Origin: Actinomycetospora corticicola
Lineage (GTDB): Bacteria; Actinomycetota; Actinomycetes; Mycobacteriales; Pseudonocardiaceae
DNA length: 64,000 bases
Direction: 5' to 3'
Assembly (NCBI RefSeq): GCF_013409505.1
Contig: NZ_JACCBN010000001.1
Coordinates: forward strand, 744,001-808,000
Shown here: in pieces, positions 1 through 8,294 of the stretch
How the letters are laid out: each line of letters starts with the position of its first letter
How positions within the stretch are numbered: the stretch's first letter is position 1
Made by a program: the position numbers and the translations under genes
The notes under the pieces: generated by a model
Seen by the model: the letters and a program-made list of their open reading frames with translations, nothing else
The model's database searches: none
What the model was told of the DNA's origin: nothing

Positions 1-276
1 GCGGGCCCCGTGCTGACAGGGAGAACCCTCCCGCCGTGACGTGGCCCCTCCCGTCCCCCGAGCGACCGGTCGGTCGGACGACACCGGTGTCCCCCGACGG
101 GGGGACACGGTCCGGATCGTGACGCTCCGTCCGGATACGGACGGATCAGGCACGCTCGGTGACAGTGACGTCACGGGAAAGTCCGTGTCCCGTAACGCCG
201 TCACTCGTTCGTGCGAAGGAAGTCTCGTCAGTGCCCGACATAACCGCCCTCATTCGCTGGACCGGAGGACGCCTGG
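1..276. promoter_or_regulatory. Dyad-rich leader upstream of the exopolysaccharide operon
   Basis: I see no convincing gene here. The stretch holds three clean inverted repeats: a 9-bp stem at 87-95/100-108 (GTGTCCCCC, loop GACG), a 7-bp stem at 127-133/138-144 (CCGTCCG, loop GATA) and a 10-bp palindrome GTGACGTCAC at 165-174. A ribosome-binding sequence GGAGGA at 263-268 serves the first gene. The dyads could be operators or leader structures; which of these cannot be decided from sequence. Confidence 0.45.
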
Positions 277-1719
277 ATGCCTGAGCCGACCGTGGTGCTC
301 TACGAGCTCAACGAGGTCCCCTGGCGCCTGGTCGACGCCTACGTCGCGGACCACCCCCGCTCCACGATCGCGCGGCTGCTGCGCGAGGGCACCACCTGGA
401 CCACGGTCAACGAGGACGCCGCGCACCTCAGCCCGTGGCGGACCTGGCCGACCTTCCACCGCTCGATGTACGCGGCCGACCACAACAGCTTCGAGCTCGG
501 TCAGGACCCGGCCACCTTCCACGGCACCGACCTGTGGGAGCCCCTCGACGAGGCCGGCGTGCGGGTCGGGACCTTCGGGCTGCTCCAGACGTGGCCGCCG
601 CGGAAGCACCGCAGCGGCGGGTTCTCCGTGCCCGACACGTTCGCCCGCGACGCCGCCACCGAGCCCCCGGAACTCGGCACGTTCCAGCGATTCAACCTCA
701 AGATGACGTCGGAGAACGCGTACTCCTCCGACGCGCCGCTCTCGGCGAGGGACCTCGCAGCGACCGGGCTCGACCTCGTGAAGCGCGGACTCACCCCCGC
801 CTCCGCCGCCCAGCTCGCCGGGCACCTCGTGAAGGAGCGCCGCGAGCCCCGGTTCCAGGCCGCGCGCCCGATGATGCAGGTGCTGCCCGCGTTCGACCTC
901 TACTGGCGGCTGCACCGCACCCACCGCCCGCGGTTCTCGGCGTTCTTCACCAACCACGTCGCCGCGATGATGCACCGCTACTGGGGCGACGCGGTCCCGG
1001 AGTACGCGCCGGCCTTCGACTACGCGCCGGACCCCGTCTTCGCCACCTTCTGCGACGCCGCGATGACCCTGGCCGACCGGCAGCTCGGCCGCATCGAGAA
1101 GCAGCTCCAGCCCGGTGACCGCCTCGTCGTCGCCGCGAGCATGGGGCAGGGCCCGATCGACCACCGCGTCGACACCTCCGGCCTCCTCGTTCTCGACGAC
1201 GGGTCCGCGCTCGCCCGGTTCCTCGGCGCCGGGCCGGCCGAGCAGGAACTGGCGATGCACCCGATGTGCTCGCTGGCCTTCGACACCGTCGACGCCGCCG
1301 CCCGGGCGGCCGACCAGCTCCCGCGCGTCGTCGACCACGCCGGCGAGCCGCTGTTCGAGCGCATCGAGCAGCAGGGCCGGTCGGTCGGGTTCTCCACCCG
1401 GTACACCGCGGTCGCCGACGACGACCCGCGCACGGCCCACCTCGAGGCGGACCCGGGAGCCCTGACCGCCACCTACGGCGAGCTCGGGCTCGCCGTCCGG
1501 GAACGCATGGGCGGCAGCAACACCGCGTACCACATCCCCGAGGGCATCCTCGTCGACCGCGAGATCTCCTCGACGGGGCAGGGCGACGTCCGTCGCGAGA
1601 TCAACGTCCTCGACGTCGCGCCGTCGCTGCTCACCACCGTCTACGGCATCGACCCGCCGCCCTCCATGAAGGGCGGCGTGGACGGCTCGCTGTTCCACCC
1701 CACGCAGGGAGCGATGTGA
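277..1719 (+). CDS. Alkaline-phosphatase-superfamily (phosphodiesterase/sulfatase-like) protein of the EPS locus
   Basis: A 480-residue protein, first of ten coupled genes. It has no signal peptide. The N-terminus (TVVLYELNEVPWRLVDAY) and the C-terminal block ending INVLDVAPSLLTTVYGIDPP look like the first strand and the closing 'DIAPT' element of the alkaline phosphatase/phosphodiesterase fold. Candidate metal or active-site positions are the WPTFHRS segment near residue 58 and the DHR and AYHIPEG segments. I infer a hydrolase or transferase acting on a phospho- or sulfo-sugar intermediate; the substrate is unknown. The ATG at 277 sits 8 nt after GGAGGA. The stop overlaps the next start (GTGA). 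Confidence 0.65.
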   Translation: MPEPTVVLYELNEVPWRLVDAYVADHPRSTIARLLREGTTWTTVNEDAAHLSPWRTWPTFHRSMYAADHNSFELGQDPATFHGTDLWEPLDEAGVRVGTFGLLQTWPPRKHRSGGFSVPDTFARDAATEPPELGTFQRFNLKMTSENAYSSDAPLSARDLAATGLDLVKRGLTPASAAQLAGHLVKERREPRFQAARPMMQVLPAFDLYWRLHRTHRPRFSAFFTNHVAAMMHRYWGDAVPEYAPAFDYAPDPVFATFCDAAMTLADRQLGRIEKQLQPGDRLVVAASMGQGPIDHRVDTSGLLVLDDGSALARFLGAGPAEQELAMHPMCSLAFDTVDAAARAADQLPRVVDHAGEPLFERIEQQGRSVGFSTRYTAVADDDPRTAHLEADPGALTATYGELGLAVRERMGGSNTAYHIPEGILVDREISSTGQGDVRREINVLDVAPSLLTTVYGIDPPPSMKGGVDGSLFHPTQGAM

Positions 1720-3023
1720 CGCGTCCGCTCGAGGTCCGCATCCTCGGTCTGAACTACGCGCCCGAACCCACCGGCATCGCCCCGTACACGACGGGCATGG
1801 CCCGCTTCCTCGCCGACGCGGGGCACAAGGTCGAGGTCGTCACGGGCCTCCCGCACTACCCGCAGTGGACGCTCGCCGAGGGCTACCTGCGGGAACGCAT
1901 CCACGAGCGCGACGGCAACGTCCGGATCACGCGCGTGCCGCACCCCATCCCGGCCCGGCCCACCGGCCGCGCCCGGATCGCGATGGAGGCGGCGTTCGCG
2001 ACGCAGGCGGCGCTGGTCGGCGGCCCGCGGCCCGACGTCGTGATCGCCGTGAGCCCGGCCCTGCTGACCGTCGGCGCCGCGCTGCGCTACCGGACGGCGG
2101 GGGCCGCGGTCGGCGTCGTCGTGCAGGACCTCTACGGCCGCGCCGCGATCGAGGCCGGCGTCCTGACGGGCCGCGAGGCCGCCGCGACCGCCGCGTTGGA
2201 GAAGCGCCTGCTCGGGGCGGCCGACGGGGTGGTCGCGATCCACGAGCGGTTCCGCCGCTCGCTGGTGGGCCTCGGCGTCGACGACCGCCGGATCACGACG
2301 ATCCGCAACTGGACCCACGTCGGCGCCGCCACCGGCGACCCGCGCGCGCTGCGCCGGGCCCTCGGCTGGGGCGAGGACGAGGTGATCGCCCTGCACGCAG
2401 GGAACATGGGCGTGAAGCAGGGCCTGGAGAACGTGGTGCACGCGGCCCGGCTCGCCGACCGACGCGGGCTCCCCGTGCGGTTCGTGCTCGTCGGCGACGG
2501 CCACCAGCGCAACCACCTGCAGGCCCTCGGGTGCGGCATCGACCGGCTGCAGATCCTCGACCCACTGCCCGACGGAGAGTTCGAGACCGCCCTGCGCGCG
2601 GCCGACGTCCTCGTGCTCAACGAGCGGCCCGAGATCGCCGAGATGTGCGTGCCCTCGAAACTGACGTCGTACTTCGCGTCAGGCCGTCCCGTCGTCGGGG
2701 CGACCGGCGCGCACAGCGCCGCGACCGCCGAGATCACCGCCTCCGAGGGCGGGGTCACCGTGACCCCGGGCGACCCGGACGCCCTGCTCGGCGCCGTGCT
2801 CGGCGTGGTCGACGACGAGGAGGAGGCCCTCGCGATGGGCCTGCGCGGCGAGCTGTTCGCCCGCGACTTCCTGCACGTCGAGTCGGCCGCCGACGCCTAC
2901 GTCGACTGGGTCGAGGGTCTCGCCGGCGTCCGCACGCCCGCGGCCGTGATCCCGCAGCGCCGCCGCCGCAGCCTGCGGCGCCCCCCGCTCCCGGCGCTGC
3001 CGGGGGAGCGGGAGGGCGCGTGA
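1716..3023 (+). CDS. GT4-family glycosyltransferase, WcaI-like
   Basis: A 435-residue retaining glycosyltransferase of the GT4/GT-B type, probably acting at the cytoplasmic membrane on the lipid-linked repeat unit. The N-terminal domain starts with ILGLNYAPEPTGIAPYT and then GLPHYPQW near residues 44-51, the pattern of colanic-acid WcaI-like enzymes. The C-terminal Rossmann half contains LHAGNMGVKQGLENVV and the nucleotide-sugar site around PSKLTSYFASGRPVV. The GTG at 1716 is chosen because it overlaps the preceding stop as GTGA, the spacing used throughout this operon. The tail is Arg/Pro-rich. The sugar donor and acceptor cannot be inferred. Confidence 0.8.
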   Translation: MTRPLEVRILGLNYAPEPTGIAPYTTGMARFLADAGHKVEVVTGLPHYPQWTLAEGYLRERIHERDGNVRITRVPHPIPARPTGRARIAMEAAFATQAALVGGPRPDVVIAVSPALLTVGAALRYRTAGAAVGVVVQDLYGRAAIEAGVLTGREAAATAALEKRLLGAADGVVAIHERFRRSLVGLGVDDRRITTIRNWTHVGAATGDPRALRRALGWGEDEVIALHAGNMGVKQGLENVVHAARLADRRGLPVRFVLVGDGHQRNHLQALGCGIDRLQILDPLPDGEFETALRAADVLVLNERPEIAEMCVPSKLTSYFASGRPVVGATGAHSAATAEITASEGGVTVTPGDPDALLGAVLGVVDDEEEALAMGLRGELFARDFLHVESAADAYVDWVEGLAGVRTPAAVIPQRRRRSLRRPPLPALPGEREGA

Positions 3024-4177
3024 GGGTCGCGCTGGTGCACAGCTTCCACCACAGCGACGTCCCCTCGGGGGAGAACGTCGTGGTGAACGCCCAGGAGGAG
3101 GCGCTGCTCGCGGCCGGTCACGAGGTGCTCGTCGTCGCGCAGGACAACGACGTGCGCAGCCGGCGCCGGACCTACCCGCTCGAGGCGGCGGCCACGGTCG
3201 TCACCGGGTTCGGGCCGGACCCGACGGAGATGCTCCGCCGGATCGCCCCGGACGTGGTCCACGTGCACAACTTGTTCCCGAACTTCGGCACCCGGTGGCT
3301 CCCGCGGTGGGAGGGCCCGCTGGTCGCGACGCTGCACAACTTCCGCCCGATCTGCCCCGCCGGGACCCTGCTGCGCGACGGGCACCGCTGCACCGACTGC
3401 ACCACCGACCCGCGCGCGGCCGTGCGGCACCGCTGCTTCCAGGAGTCACGGGTCGCGACCCTGCCGCTCGCGGTCGCCGGCCGACGCGGCGCCCCGCACC
3501 ACCCGGTGATCGCCCGGGCCGACCGGCTCATCACGATCTCGGAGCGGGCCGCGGCGGAGTACCGCGCGGTCGGGGTCGGGGCCGAGCGCCTCGTCGTCGT
3601 GCCGAACGCCGTCCCCGACGACGAGCCGGGCCCGGTCCGCAGCGCCGTCGAGCACGAGCTCGACCCCCGCTGGCTCTTCCTCGGCCGGCTGTCGGCGGAG
3701 AAGGGCGTGGGCGAACTGCTCGCGCGCTGGCCGGCGGGGTTGCGGCTCGACGTGGTCGGCTCCGGGTGGCTCGAGGCCGACCTGCGGGCCGCCCACGCCG
3801 ACCGGCCCGAGATCCGGTTCCTCGGCGCGCTGTCGAACGTCGAGGTCCGCACCCGCCTGGCGGGCTACACCGGCCTCGTCGTCCCGAGCCTGTGGGCCGA
3901 GGCCGGGCCGCCGCTGACCTACGTCGAGGCGCTCGCGGCCGGGGTGCCGGTCGTGGCCGTCGAGGGCAACGGCGCCGCGGACGACATCGCGCGGAACGGC
4001 ACCGGCCTCGTCGTCGGGAAGGAATTCGTAGAGGACCTGGCGATCGCGCTGAAGGACGTCGCGCGGGACCGACCGCGCCTCGGACCGCGGGCGCGGGCCG
4101 TGTACGAGCAGCACTTCTCCACCGGCGCCTGGGTGCGGGCGCTGACCGACGTGTACCGGGAGGCAGCACGTGGCTGA
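3020..4177 (+). CDS. GT4-family glycosyltransferase
   Basis: A second GT-B glycosyltransferase of 385 residues. The N-terminal domain has the acceptor-side patterns VHSFHHSDVPSGENVVV and DVVHVHNLFPNFG. The donor side has the strand-turn LFLGRLSAEKGVGELL, then VVPSLWAEAGPPLTYVEALA, which contains the E-x7-E motif of GT4 enzymes. A CxxC-containing stretch (HRCTDCTTD) near residues 119-127 resembles cysteine-rich loops in some capsule GT4 proteins. It starts with GTG overlapping the previous stop and ends 8 nt inside the next gene. It probably adds one residue to the exopolysaccharide repeat unit. Confidence 0.8.
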   Translation: MRVALVHSFHHSDVPSGENVVVNAQEEALLAAGHEVLVVAQDNDVRSRRRTYPLEAAATVVTGFGPDPTEMLRRIAPDVVHVHNLFPNFGTRWLPRWEGPLVATLHNFRPICPAGTLLRDGHRCTDCTTDPRAAVRHRCFQESRVATLPLAVAGRRGAPHHPVIARADRLITISERAAAEYRAVGVGAERLVVVPNAVPDDEPGPVRSAVEHELDPRWLFLGRLSAEKGVGELLARWPAGLRLDVVGSGWLEADLRAAHADRPEIRFLGALSNVEVRTRLAGYTGLVVPSLWAEAGPPLTYVEALAAGVPVVAVEGNGAADDIARNGTGLVVGKEFVEDLAIALKDVARDRPRLGPRARAVYEQHFSTGAWVRALTDVYREAARG

Positions 4178-4919
4178 AGCGGGCAGCGGCACCTACGCCG
4201 CGATCCTGTCCGACCTGCTCGAGCGTGGTGCGATCACGCCGACCGACACGATCCTCGTCCAGTTCGCCGGGGAGTTCGACGAGAAGATCACCGCAGAGCT
4301 CGGGCTCGTGAACTGCACGTTCTCCAACCTGGCGCCCGACTCGCCGTCGTCCCGCCTGGCCGACGGGCGGCACGCGGACGCGCACCGCATGCCGTACGCC
4401 GACGGGTCGTTCGACCACGTCATCGGGCACGCCGGGCTGCACCACTGCTCGCGGCCGCACCAGGCGCTCCACGAGATGTACCGGATCGCGCGGCGGACCG
4501 TGGTCGCGGTGGAGAACCAGGACTCGCCGCTCATGCGCGCGGCCTGCTCGCTCGGGCTCGCCGGGGTCTACGAGCACGCGGCCGTCGCCGACGGCGGCGG
4601 GACGACCGGGGGCGTGGACGGCACCGGGGTCCCGAACTTCGTCTACCGCTGGACCCGCCACGAGGTGCGCAAGACCGTCGCCACCTTCGACCCGGGCCGC
4701 GCCGTGCCGATCGAGTTCCACGCCCGCTGGCTCATCGGCTCCGACCGGGCGCTGACCACCTCGGTCCGGGCCGCGATCGGGGGCCGGGAACGGGTCATCG
4801 GCATGATCAACCGCGGTCTCAACACCGTGGCGCGCCGGCAGGGCAACATCTTCGGCTTCACGATCCGCAAGGACCTGGCCAGTCCCCAGCCCTGGATCGC
4901 CCTGGAGGCCGCGTCATGA
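4170..4919 (+). CDS. SAM-dependent methyltransferase (class I, type 11-like)
   Basis: A 249-residue protein with a compact methyltransferase core. DAHRMPYADGSFDHVIGHAG (about residues 70-90) matches motifs II-III of type-11 methyltransferases, with the acidic residue and the FDxV strand. The usual glycine-rich motif I is weak: the N-terminus has DTILVQFAGEFDEKI rather than GxGxG, so SAM binding may be atypical. Its place between glycosyltransferases and an acyltransferase suggests it methylates a sugar of the exopolysaccharide. The GTG at 4170 overlaps the preceding gene by 8 nt, and the last codons overlap the next ATG (ATGA). Confidence 0.65.
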   Translation: MAEAGSGTYAAILSDLLERGAITPTDTILVQFAGEFDEKITAELGLVNCTFSNLAPDSPSSRLADGRHADAHRMPYADGSFDHVIGHAGLHHCSRPHQALHEMYRIARRTVVAVENQDSPLMRAACSLGLAGVYEHAAVADGGGTTGGVDGTGVPNFVYRWTRHEVRKTVATFDPGRAVPIEFHARWLIGSDRALTTSVRAAIGGRERVIGMINRGLNTVARRQGNIFGFTIRKDLASPQPWIALEAAS

Positions 4920-5599
4920 TCCGCTCCCGCCGGTTCCGCTCCTTGTCCGCGCTGATCGCGATGTTCCTGCCCGGGCCGCTGCGCCGGTGGGTGCACACGA
5001 AGCTCCTCGGCTACCGCCTGCACCCGACGGCGCGGATCGGCCACGCGCTGATCGACGTCGACTCCCTCGAGATGGGGGAGGGCGCCGTGATCGGCCACCT
5101 CGTGCTGCTCCGCGGCTGCACGGAGGTGCGGCTCGGCGACTGGGCGATCATCCAGATGCTGGTGTGGATCAACTCGGTGCGCGCCGAGAAGGGCTACTTC
5201 CGCGACGTCGAGCGGCGGCCCGCGCTGATCATGGGCCACAAGGCGCTCATCACGATGCTGCACTTCATCGACGCCTGCGACCTCGTCGAGCTCGAGGACT
5301 TCGCCTCCCTCGCCGGGTTCGGGTCGCTCGTGCAGACCCACGCCGTCGACCTGAAGACGCTCAAGCAGGACTGCGCGCCGGTGCGGATCAGCGAGTCCTC
5401 GCTCGTCGCCAGCCGCTCCACGCTGCTGCCCGGGGCCATCGTCCCGAGCTGCTCGATCGTCGCCGCCGGGTCGGTGGTCAACGGCAAGCTCGTCGGCCAC
5501 CAGCTCTTCGGCGGCGTCCCCGCCAAGGGGCTGCGCGAGACCGACCTGAGCTGGGGGTACTTCAACCGCCCGCGCGAGGGAAAGCCCGGCGCCTGGTGA
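4916..5599 (+). CDS. Hexapeptide-repeat acyltransferase (left-handed beta-helix)
   Basis: A 227-residue protein with imperfect hexapeptide repeats typical of the LbH acetyltransferase fold: HPTARIGHALIDVDSLEMG, GEGAVIGHLVLLRG, and later STLLPGAIVPSCSIVAAGSV. The last of these is the usual closing coil before the FGGVPAKGLRE segment found in serine and sugar O-acetyltransferases. An N-terminal basic amphipathic region (RSRRFRSLSALIAMFLP) may contact the membrane. It probably acetylates or otherwise acylates a polysaccharide sugar. It is coupled to both neighbours through ATGA and GTGA overlaps. Confidence 0.75.
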   Translation: MIRSRRFRSLSALIAMFLPGPLRRWVHTKLLGYRLHPTARIGHALIDVDSLEMGEGAVIGHLVLLRGCTEVRLGDWAIIQMLVWINSVRAEKGYFRDVERRPALIMGHKALITMLHFIDACDLVELEDFASLAGFGSLVQTHAVDLKTLKQDCAPVRISESSLVASRSTLLPGAIVPSCSIVAAGSVVNGKLVGHQLFGGVPAKGLRETDLSWGYFNRPREGKPGAW

Positions 5600-6804
5600 A
5601 GCGTTCGGTCCTCGGCGTCGCCGACCAGGTCGTCAGCTCCGGCTCCAACTACCTGACCGCGTTCCTCGCCTCGCTCGTGCTCGCCCCCGTCGACTTCGGG
5701 GCGTTCGTGTTGGCCTACGCGGTGGTGACGGTGCTGCTCGCCGGCACCCGCGCCGTCGTCGGGGAGCCGCTGCTGGCCCACCTGCCCACCACGGATCCGT
5801 CCCGACGACGGGGCCTGGGCGCCTCCGCGCTCTCCCTCGCCCTGGTGCTCGGGCTGGCCTCGGCGGCCGTGTGCGCGGCCGGGGGAACGTGGTTCGACGC
5901 GCTGCTCGTGTTCGCCGCGTGGATGCCGGCGGCGCTCGTCGCCGACGCCGCCCGCTACGTGCTGCTGGCCCGCCGCGACACCGGGCGGGCGCTCGCGGTC
6001 GACACGGTGTGGGTGGTGGTGCAGCTCGCCGTGCTCGGCGGGGTGTTCGCGTGGAGCACGTGGTCGATCGCGTGGCTCGCGGCGGCGTGGGGGCTCGGCG
6101 CGGTCGCGGCGGCCCTGACCTTCCTCGTGGTGGCGCCCGAGCGGTTCGCGGCGCCGCGCCCGTGGTGGGCCGAGTCGCGGTACCTGTCCGGCTGGTTCAC
6201 GGCGACCTCGGTGCTCGGCCAGGTGCAGATCTACCTGGTCCTGCTGCTGGCCGGGGCGGTGCTGCTCGCCGTCGACACGGCCGGGCTGCGCGCCGTGCAG
6301 CTCATGGTGTTCCAGCCCGTGATCACGCTGATGGCCGCGCTGCTCGTGCTGCTGGTGCCGCCGATGGCCGCCTGTTCGGCGGCGGGCGACCTGGTCGGGC
6401 TGCGCCGCGCCCGGGCTCGGGCGCTGACGGCGATGGCGGTGATCGGCCTGCTGGCGCTGCTCGCGATCCCGCTGCGCGACGTGCTGCTCGCGACGTTCTT
6501 CCCGCGCTACACCGACTACGCCGTGCTCGTCGCCCCGATCGCCCTGCAGACCGCGCTCGGCGCGCTGACCGTCCCGTTCCAGGCGCAGATCCGCGGGTTC
6601 CGGCAGGGCCGGGCGCTGTTCGCGCAGCAACTCGTCCAGGCCGGCGCGCTGCTGACGTGCGCCGGGGCCGGGCTCGCGCTCGGCGGGGTCGTCGGCCTGG
6701 CGTGGGGGCTCACGGTCGCGACCGTGATCGCCCTGGTCGCCATCGTGGCGCGCGCACTCCGGCTGGAGCGACCCGTCGTCGGGACCGCCGTGGTGGCCGC
6801 GTGA
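5596..6804 (+). CDS. Polysaccharide flippase-like integral membrane protein (Wzx/MOP-type)
   Basis: A 402-residue, strongly hydrophobic protein with roughly twelve membrane segments and no soluble domain. It begins KRSVLGVADQVVSSGSNYLT, the usual N-terminus of Wzx/MATE-like polysaccharide exporters (first helix after a short basic start). Its position between assembly enzymes and a polymerase fits lipid-linked repeat-unit export across the membrane. The GTG at 5596 overlaps the acyltransferase stop. The flippase assignment rests on topology and context more than on a diagnostic motif. Confidence 0.7.
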   Translation: MKRSVLGVADQVVSSGSNYLTAFLASLVLAPVDFGAFVLAYAVVTVLLAGTRAVVGEPLLAHLPTTDPSRRRGLGASALSLALVLGLASAAVCAAGGTWFDALLVFAAWMPAALVADAARYVLLARRDTGRALAVDTVWVVVQLAVLGGVFAWSTWSIAWLAAAWGLGAVAAALTFLVVAPERFAAPRPWWAESRYLSGWFTATSVLGQVQIYLVLLLAGAVLLAVDTAGLRAVQLMVFQPVITLMAALLVLLVPPMAACSAAGDLVGLRRARARALTAMAVIGLLALLAIPLRDVLLATFFPRYTDYAVLVAPIALQTALGALTVPFQAQIRGFRQGRALFAQQLVQAGALLTCAGAGLALGGVVGLAWGLTVATVIALVAIVARALRLERPVVGTAVVAA

Positions 6805-8294
6805 CGCTCGCGTCCCCGCCCTCCGCTCCCGGCGTGAGGGGAACCCTCGTGCCACAAGAGCGCTCGAATCCTCCCCTCACGCGGGTGGGGCGGACGGATG
6901 CAGTCGTGCTCGCCGCGATCGTCGTGGTGGCCGCGGCGCTCGTCGTCGGGATCCTCCTGGCCGACACGCGGGGACTGGTGCCGATCACACGGTCGGTGCC
7001 GGTCGTGGCGGGGATGGCCGTGGTGCTCGCGGTCGTCGCGGTGCGCGGGGTCGAGGACCTCGGGGTCGGCCTGCTCCTGCTCGCGGCGCTGACCGCGACG
7101 TGGAACGGGCTCTCGAGCATCGGGCTCGCCGTCGTGCAGCCGGCCCTCGCGGGGGCGCTCGTCGTCCTCGCGGCGGTGGCCGTGGCCTCGCGCCGGCGCA
7201 TCCACGTGCCGGGCTGGGTGTGGGTGCTGCCGGCCACGCTCGTGCTGGTCGCCGTGCTGGCGTGGTTCTTCCCGCCGTCGCCGGCCTACCTCGCGACGCG
7301 CGTGCTCGTCCCGGTGCCCGACTCGATCTCGACCGCAACGCCGCCGTTCGCGCTCTACAACGTGGTGAACCTGGTGCGGTGGCTCGTGTCGGCGGCCGCC
7401 CTGCCCGTCGCGGCCTGCCTCGCGATCGCGGCCCGGCCGAAGCTCGCACCGTGGCTCGCGATCACGGCGGCTCTCGGGGCGGCCGTGAACGCCGCCGTCG
7501 CGATCACCGACGAGCTCGGCCTCACCGCGATCAGCGCGCGGCTGGTGCCGATCGTCGACGTCGGGGGCCGACAGGCCGGGCTCTCCATCCAGCCGAACCA
7601 CGTGGCGCTCGCCGTCGCGGTGGCGGTGCCCGTGGTGACCTGGCGGGTCCTCGTCGCCCCGGGCCTCGCGCGGCGGGCCGCGTGGCTCGTCGTCGGGATG
7701 GTGCTGGCGGGCGGGCTCGTGGCCTCGGCCTCGCGGGCCGGGCTGATCGCGGCCGTGCTCGGCGCGACGCTGACCGTGCTGACGCTGACGGCCGGGCGGC
7801 GGCTCGTGCTGCCGCTGGTCGGGGGCGTGGTGGCGGTCGCCGTCGTCGCGGTCGCGGCGTTCCCGGCCCTGCTCGACCGGGTCGCCGAGCAGTTGCGGAT
7901 CTCCGGGGCCGACTCGGCGAGCGAGAGCAACGCGATCCGTGAGGGCATCGCCCGCCAGGCCCTCACCGACTTCGGGCACTCCCCGCTGCACGGCCTCGGG
8001 CTCCCCGTCGCCGCCGACGCGCACAACGTCTACCTGCAGCTCCTCGCCTCGGGCGGGGTCCTGCTGCTGCTCGGCTTCGGGGTGTTCGTCCTCGGCTTCG
8101 TGCTCGAGGTGCGGCGGCTCGACGGGGGAGCGGTCGGCGACGGCCTGCCCCGCGTCCTGCTCGTCTCCGTCGTCTCCTGGCTCCTCGTCGGGGCCGTGGT
8201 CAACCAGCTGACCGACGCCTTCCTGTACCTGCCGATCGCGATCGTGGCCGGCCTGGCGGCCGCCCGAGAATCCACCGCCGGAGGACCCGCATGA
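6801..8294 (+). CDS. O-antigen ligase / polysaccharide polymerase-like membrane protein
   Basis: An up to 497-residue membrane protein with about ten to twelve helices and a large periplasmic loop, the layout of Wzy/WaaL-type (O-antigen ligase domain) proteins. The segment QPNHVALAVAVAVP and the later SASRAGLIAAVLGA and GLGLPVAADAHNVYLQLLASGG are typical of this family. The last contains the H-N-x-Y/L pattern near the C-terminal active loop. The GTG at 6801 keeps the GTGA overlap with the flippase but forces translation through a 47-nt hairpin element. GTG 6885 and GTG 6906, both in frame, would start just after it. The predicted role is polymerisation or ligation of the exopolysaccharide. 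Confidence 0.7.
   Translation: MTLASPPSAPGVRGTLVPQERSNPPLTRVGRTDAVVLAAIVVVAAALVVGILLADTRGLVPITRSVPVVAGMAVVLAVVAVRGVEDLGVGLLLLAALTATWNGLSSIGLAVVQPALAGALVVLAAVAVASRRRIHVPGWVWVLPATLVLVAVLAWFFPPSPAYLATRVLVPVPDSISTATPPFALYNVVNLVRWLVSAAALPVAACLAIAARPKLAPWLAITAALGAAVNAAVAITDELGLTAISARLVPIVDVGGRQAGLSIQPNHVALAVAVAVPVVTWRVLVAPGLARRAAWLVVGMVLAGGLVASASRAGLIAAVLGATLTVLTLTAGRRLVLPLVGGVVAVAVVAVAAFPALLDRVAEQLRISGADSASESNAIREGIARQALTDFGHSPLHGLGLPVAADAHNVYLQLLASGGVLLLLGFGVFVLGFVLEVRRLDGGAVGDGLPRVLLVSVVSWLLVGAVVNQLTDAFLYLPIAIVAGLAAARESTAGGPA
6834..6880 (+). repeat. 47-nt hairpin element, degenerate copy, at the flippase/polymerase junction
   Basis: The left arm is GTGAGGGGAACCCTCG (6834-6849), the loop TGCCACAAGAGCGCT (6850-6864) and the right arm 6865-6880. 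The right arm pairs at its ends but not in the middle five positions. The same element, perfect and in the opposite orientation, occurs at 38054-38100. There the loop is the reverse complement of this one with 14 of 15 bases conserved. Here it lies either inside the 5' end of the polymerase gene (GTG 6801) or in an intercistronic gap if translation starts at 6885 or 6906. Confidence 0.75.

Noticed and set aside
165..174. GTGACGTCAC as a specific regulator site
   Set aside because: A single short palindrome in GC-rich DNA is weak evidence; I kept it only as part of a dyad-rich leader.
41..706. Plus-strand open frame covering the start of the first gene in another frame
   Set aside because: Low-complexity Arg/Ser/Thr/Pro sequence without a ribosome-binding site; the 277 frame has both a good site and fold-specific motifs.
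250..1698. A long minus-strand open frame opposite the first exopolysaccharide gene
   Set aside because: It is rich in Arg, Gly and Val without motifs, and the plus strand holds a coherent coupled operon.
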